Shown: one piece after another, positions 5,236 to 5,246 of the stretch
Position numbering within the stretch: the first letter of the stretch is position 1
Layout: each line of letters begins with the position of its first letter
From: Flavobacterium sp.
GTDB taxonomy: Bacteria > Bacteroidota > Bacteroidia > Flavobacteriales > Flavobacteriaceae
DNA length: 5,246 nucleotides
Direction: 5' to 3'
Assembly: GCF_003525665.1 (NCBI RefSeq)
Contig: NZ_DQDX01000102.1
Location: 1,030 to 6,275, forward strand
Notes under the pieces: generated by a model
Database searches by the model: none
Told to the model about the DNA's origin: nothing
Seen by the model: the letters and a program-made list of their open reading frames with translations, nothing else
Position numbers and translations under genes: made by a program

Positions 5236-5246
5236 TGAACTGGGAA
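5235..5246 (+). CDS. Start of a downstream gene (partial, four codons)
   Basis: ATG AAC TGG GAA (M-N-W-E) follows an A-rich leader, ATCTAAA, like other starts in this window, and runs off the end. From memory, Bacteroidota dGTP triphosphohydrolases (dgt) often begin M-N-W-E/K-Q-L-L-S, which would fit a nucleotide-metabolism locus. Four residues cannot establish this, so no symbol is given. Confidence 0.45.

Overview
The window is AT-rich DNA whose traits suggest a member of the Bacteroidota, most likely the Flavobacteriaceae. The evidence is A-rich start regions without Shine-Dalgarno sequences, TAnnTTTG-type -7 promoter boxes, hairpins of the TTTTGCCAC... type between genes, and ribonucleotide reductase (RNR) proteins that look like the eukaryotic R1/R2 pair. 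The genus call is inference from remembered sequence character, not from a search.

Layout: bases 1-38 look like the last codons of an upstream gene, closed by a strong hairpin terminator (37-73). A roughly 270-base leader with two possible operator dyads and one -7 box precedes nrdB (347-1324, class I RNR small subunit). A 310-base gap then holds a nested set of inverted repeats, including a 21-bp perfect hairpin stem. It is followed by nrdA (1635-4088, class I RNR large subunit with an N-terminal ATP cone) and a terminator. Next comes a small antitoxin-like gene broken by an early in-frame stop (4199-4441), whose 3' end runs into a second, similar terminator. A new promoter box leads into a two-gene unit: an unrecognised 73-residue protein and a GNAT acetyltransferase. 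The last 12 bases start another gene (M-N-W-E...).

Function: NrdA and NrdB together form the aerobic enzyme that turns ribonucleoside diphosphates into deoxyribonucleoside diphosphates. All metal ligands, the radical-transfer residues and the catalytic cysteines I could place are present, so the enzyme should be active. The ATP cone on NrdA implies overall on/off control by ATP and dATP. The small genes downstream have their own promoter and terminator signals and look unrelated to RNR.

I do not see a convincing new multi-gene system. The parts most worth a second look are the nested palindromic insertion splitting nrdB from nrdA, the nonsense-interrupted antitoxin-like gene between twin terminators, and the unexplained dyads upstream of nrdB.
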